64,000 nucleotides of DNA from Synechococcus sp. CBW1002 (lineage in GTDB: Bacteria; Cyanobacteriota; Cyanobacteriia; PCC-6307; Cyanobiaceae), in assembly GCF_015840915.1 (NCBI RefSeq), contig NZ_CP060398.1, positions 310,001 through 374,000 of the forward strand, read 5' to 3'. The translations under genes were made by a program, and so were the position numbers. This document shows positions 60,743 to 64,000 of the stretch, one piece after another. Positions within the stretch are counted from its first letter, which is position 1. Every line of letters begins with the position of its first letter. Below the pieces are notes generated by a model that saw only the letters and a program-made list of their open reading frames with translations, searched no databases and had not been told where the DNA came from.

Positions 60743-61656
60743 ATGGGAGAACCAATTTCAGCAGGCAAGCGCCGAGCTCGTCTGAAAGTCATTAACCCTC
60801 GTTCCGCTGGAATTGATGTCGGCAGTAGATTCCACGTTGTTGCTGTTCCTGTCGAGCTTGATCCGAATCCCGTCCGCAAGTTTTCAAGCTTCACAAAGGA
60901 TCTAATCGCACTCGCCGAATGGCTGCTGGCAGTTGGAATTAGCACCATTGCCATGGAGTCCACTGGAATCTACTGGGTTCCGCTTTACGAGATTCTCTCT
61001 GGCAAAGGCATTGACGTCTTTCTTGTTAATGCCAGGCACGCCAAGAATGTTCCGGGCCGCAAGACGGATATCAACGATGCACAATGGCTTCAGCAGCTCC
61101 ACAGCTACGGCCTGGTGAGAGCAAGCTTTCGTCCAGACCAAAAAATCACAGAACTACGCTCATATCTGCGGCAGCGTGATCAACTTGTTCGATACCGCTC
61201 GTCTCATCAGCAACACATCCAGAAGGCGCTGATGCTTATGAATCTTCAGCTTCATCATGTTGTCAGAGATATCAGCGGACTAACCGGTAGGCGAATCATC
61301 GATGCCATACTTTCAGGTGAGAGGGACCCCGAAAGACTCGCTTCTCTCCGAGACAGACGCTGCAAGGAGAGCGCGGCAACAATTGCGGCTGCTCTTGAGG
61401 GGAACTACCAAGACGATCACTTGTTCTCTTTGAAGATCGCAGTTGAGCTCTTTGACACCTATTCAGAGAAGATCAGGGCCTGCGAGCTTGCGGCACAATC
61501 ATTGATGACAGAGCTTGCCGGCTCGGACTATCAAGATCCAGGCAGTCAACCTGGGGATTGGAAGATATGCGGACATGGCTTTGCATTTAACCCAACCCAC
61601 CTAATTCAAGCCTTGTCAGGCCACAATCTTCTAAGGCTTCCGGGATTAGGACCAAC

Positions 61657-63351
61657 GTAAGCATTCAGGGGTCGGGACAGCACGCGGCGAACATCGTCTC
61701 TGCTGAACCCTTGACGGCGTCCTGATTCCCGTTTGCATCTCAGGCAGAGACTGCTTGAGATGGGCGCCCCTCCTGCTGGCATTTCCGAGGTGGACTGGTT
61801 GTCGTGGCCAGCTGGTGCCAGGGAGTTCATTCTGGCTCAACAGGAGGAGATGGTGCAGCTCCGCGTCCAGCTCACCGCCCTGGCGACCGAACTGGCCCAT
61901 CTGCGCGAGCGGATCGGCCGCAGCTCCCGCAATTCTTCCAAGCCTCCCTCCAGTGATGGCCAGGGGTTTAGGCCGCCCGAACGACGCAAGGGCAGTGGCC
62001 GCAAGCGCGGCGGCCAGCCGGGCCATCCCGGATCTGGGCCGGAGCTGCTGCCGATCGAGCGGGTGGATGAGGTGGTCGAGCACCACCCCCAGGCCTGCCG
62101 CCGCTGCGGCACGTTGCTACAGGGTCAGGATCCCGAGCCCTTGAGGCACCAGGTGATCGAGATTCCACCGATCACGCCTCTGGTGATCGAGCACCGGCTG
62201 CACCGCCTGGTCTGCCCCTGCTGTTCCACCAGCACCTGTGCCTCGTTACCGGCGGAGGTGGAAGTAAGCCATTACGGTCCCCGGCTCAGTGCTCTGGTGG
62301 GTCTGCTGGGTAGTGCCTTCCCGTTGAGTTTCAGCAAGACCCAGGCGCTGCTGGATCAGCTGCTGGGGGTACAGATCAGCCGGGGAGCGATGGCCACTAT
62401 CCGCCAGCGCTTGAGTGCAGCACTGGAGCAGCCCATGCAGGAGGCCCTTGCGTTTGCCCGTCAGCAGTCGGTGGTCTATGTCGATGAAACCGGTGCCCCC
62501 ACCGGTAATGCCGATGGGGGCAACCCCGATGGCCGGCGCGGCTGGGAGTGGGTCATGGTGACCGCCATGGGGGTGACAGTGTTCTTGCAGAGCCTGAGCC
62601 GCTCGGCTGCCGCCGCGATCGACCTGCTCGGGAATGCCTTTGGCGGAATTGTGGTGAGCGATCGCTTCTCCGCCTACAACCATCTCCCGCTGGAGCAGCG
62701 CCAGCTGTGCTGGGCGCACGTGATCCGCGATCTCACTGCCATCGCTGACCGTCAGGGCGCCAGCGGTGAGATTGGAGCGGAGCTGCTGGGCCTGCAGCAG
62801 CAGCTGTTTGCCCAGTGGCACCGCTACAAAGACGGAACGATCGACTGGTCCACGTTGCAGCAGGGCTGTCGGCCGATCCGCCAGGCGTTTGTGGGCACGC
62901 TGCAGCGGGTTGTGGAGCTGGGCTGCCAGCGCGGCGAGCGAACGCCGTGGGCCAAGACGGTGCGTACCTGCCATCAGTTGCTGCAAGTGAGCGATGGCCT
63001 CTGGACCTTCCTGGAGATTGAAGGGATCGAGCCCACCAACAACGCAGCCGAGCGTGCCCTGCGCCATTCGGTGATTCAGCGCAAGATCAGCCATGGCGTC
63101 CAATCCCGCCAGGGTGCAATCTGCCGCAGCAGGTTGCTCACGGTCACCACCAGCCTGCGGCAACAGGGCCGTGATATCTGGCAGTTCCTGGAGCAGGCCT
63201 TGATCGCCCATCATCGCGGCGGTGAGATGCCATCGCTGTTGCCGAATCCCTGAGCCGGCCGTCATCGATCGTGGTGTCTGTGGTCGCTTGGTGATCAGCG
63301 ATCAAGGGCGGTGAATGCTGCGCGGCTGCGTCACGGCCCCTGAACGGATAC
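61657..63351 (+). mobile_element. IS-D copy 2 (IS66 family, 1695 bp)
   Basis: Ends GTAAGCATTCAGGGG and CCCCTGAACGGATAC are imperfect inverted repeats. Perfect 8-bp duplication GGACCAAC at 61649-61656 and 63352-63359, as expected for IS66. Confidence 0.96.
61733..63253 (+). CDS. IS66-family transposase TnpC (IS-D copy 2)
   Basis: 506 residues from TTG, or 497 from ATG 61760 (MGAPPAGISEVDW). The zinc region and DDE residues are as in copy 1, and from LTALATELAHL to the C-terminus the two differ by only a few residues. The first 45 residues (LSWPAGAREFILAQQEEMVQ) are quite different from copy 1. Confidence 0.93.
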   Translation: MHLRQRLLEMGAPPAGISEVDWLSWPAGAREFILAQQEEMVQLRVQLTALATELAHLRERIGRSSRNSSKPPSSDGQGFRPPERRKGSGRKRGGQPGHPGSGPELLPIERVDEVVEHHPQACRRCGTLLQGQDPEPLRHQVIEIPPITPLVIEHRLHRLVCPCCSTSTCASLPAEVEVSHYGPRLSALVGLLGSAFPLSFSKTQALLDQLLGVQISRGAMATIRQRLSAALEQPMQEALAFARQQSVVYVDETGAPTGNADGGNPDGRRGWEWVMVTAMGVTVFLQSLSRSAAAAIDLLGNAFGGIVVSDRFSAYNHLPLEQRQLCWAHVIRDLTAIADRQGASGEIGAELLGLQQQLFAQWHRYKDGTIDWSTLQQGCRPIRQAFVGTLQRVVELGCQRGERTPWAKTVRTCHQLLQVSDGLWTFLEIEGIEPTNNAAERALRHSVIQRKISHGVQSRQGAICRSRLLTVTTSLRQQGRDIWQFLEQALIAHHRGGEMPSLLPNP

Positions 63352-63888
63352 GGACCAACAACAGTTCTCACGCTCATTAGTGAGTGTGGGTTGGACATGA
63401 AGCGCTGGCCCAGTGCCCAGCATTTTGTGTCATGGCTGGGACTCAGTCCTCAGAACAGGATCTCAGGGGGAAAGGTACTTTCTTCACGAACACGACAGGG
63501 CACTACGCGAGCAGGTAGTGCCTTTTGGATGGCTGCCGTACCGCTGGGAAGAACGAATACTGCACTGGGTGCTTTTCAACGTCGTCTGGCAGCACGTGCC
63601 GGAAAGAGTAAAGCATTAATTGCTACTGCCCGAAAGCTTGCCATTCTTTACTACAAGACGCTCCGTGATGGTTTGGTATATCAGGATCCCGGTGCTGCCG
63701 CATATCAGGAGGAATCAAGGGATCGTCAGATTCGTGGTCTCCAGCGACGCGCCATTGCCCTTGGTTTTCAACTTGTTGCCTCTGCTTGAGGTGTGGTCAG
63801 TCAGCCGAGATCCCTGTTGGCCGTTGGTGTTTCTTAGGAAGAAGTCCGCTCGGTTTGACCCGTCCACCTGGGGGCCCAACCGACGACT

Positions 63889-64000
63889 ATGCAACCGCCC
63901 TATGACGCCGCTCTGCGGGAAGCCGTCCGCCTGCGGATGAGCCCTCCGAACCTTGAGAGCGTGGCTGAGATCGCCCGCGACACCGGGATCACGGCGCAGA
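63889..64000 (+). CDS. IS-B OrfA (compound copy 3), partial
   Basis: First 37 codons, PPYDAALREAVRLRMSPPNL and onward, identical to copy 1. Truncated by the window edge. Confidence 0.9.
   Translation, partial: MQPPYDAALREAVRLRMSPPNLESVAEIARDTGITAQ

Larger units (their letters stand above)
60743..63789 (+). pseudogene. IS110-family transposase (IS-C copy 3), split by IS-D
   Basis: N-terminal 304 codons end at LRLPGLGPT, and the C-terminal part resumes around 63360 with TVLTLISECGLDMKRWP. The break is marked by the 8-bp GGACCAAC duplication. The DEDD domain is separated from the serine domain, so it is inactive; removing IS-D and one duplication restores 447 codons. Confidence 0.92.
60446..64000 (+). 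mobile_element. B/C compound copy 3, carrying IS-D, cut by the window end
   Basis: The left end CCCCCAGTGTCAGC starts at 60446 after CCT. It contains IS-C (60463-63838, itself split by IS-D) and the orfA side of IS-B from 63839 onward. The right end and its duplication lie outside the window. Confidence 0.88.

Noticed and set aside
1-64000. tRNA, rRNA and riboswitch genes
   Set aside because: Reading for cloverleaf-like T-loops and conserved rRNA segments gave nothing convincing; a covariance-model scan would be needed to exclude small RNAs.

Overview
Organism and composition. The window is GC-rich and looks like a chromosomal piece of a unicellular picocyanobacterium of the Synechococcus/Cyanobium clade. 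The evidence is a cyAbrB regulator, a chlorophyll cyclase (acsF) fragment, a HemB-like N-terminus beside a DnaJ-family gene, a DnaG and RecD2 of cyanobacterial type, and scattered GCGATCGC (HIP1-type) octamers. This is an inference from gene content; no species is claimed.

Layout. 1-12 kb: housekeeping and envelope genes (DnaJ-like, a lumenal or periplasmic thioredoxin, a GHL10 hydrolase, a two-gene RND efflux operon) mixed with decaying genes (polysaccharide deacetylase, Nudix, DUF167). 12.9-15.2 kb: an IS91-type element with a tyrosine recombinase. 15.2-21 kb: an M19 peptidase homologue and small secreted or membrane proteins, with vapB, GNAT and membrane-protein remnants. 21-28.5 kb: a vapE-like gene destroyed by nested insertion sequences that end inside a truncated acsF. 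29.5-36.6 kb: a very large repeat-bearing GH17-like/DUF1996/RTX protein, its LuxR-type neighbour, and an AT-rich 650-residue protein. 36.7-44.6 kb: dnaG and acr3, with dnaG split by a 4.4-kb nested insertion. 44.6-49.5 kb: an EamA transporter and more insertion sequences. 49.6-55.8 kb: a block of coiled-coil proteins of unknown function next to a probable HTH/nucleotidyltransferase toxin-antitoxin pair. 55.8-60.4 kb: a PPC-domain protein, an interrupted GNAT gene, cyAbrB and recD2. 60.4 kb to the end: a further nested insertion.

Mobile elements. Five types recur; their ends were defined by comparing copies. IS-A is an IS3-family element of 1266 bp with 3-bp target duplications. IS-B is a second IS3-family element of 1852 bp. 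IS-C is an IS110-family element of 1673 bp flanked by a 2-bp AA core. IS-D is an IS66-family, tnpC-only element of about 1.7 kb with an 8-bp duplication. IS-E is an IS5/IS1182-like element of 1769 bp with a 4-bp duplication. IS-C sits inside one terminal inverted repeat of IS-B, and the resulting 3527-bp B/C compound occurs three times, twice with 3-bp target duplications at its outer ends. It has therefore apparently moved as one unit.

Most notable points. (1) dnaG, normally essential, is split within its TOPRIM domain; removing the insert and one 3-bp duplication restores an uninterrupted 691-codon frame. (2) The IS-B/IS-C hitchhiker, whose IS110 part has a 280-bp structured leader where a bridge RNA is expected. 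(3) An outward ORF at the compound end fuses in frame to dnaG and recD2 sequence. (4) An uncharacterised coiled-coil gene cluster beside a toxin-antitoxin-like pair. No rRNA, tRNA or CRISPR array was recognised.
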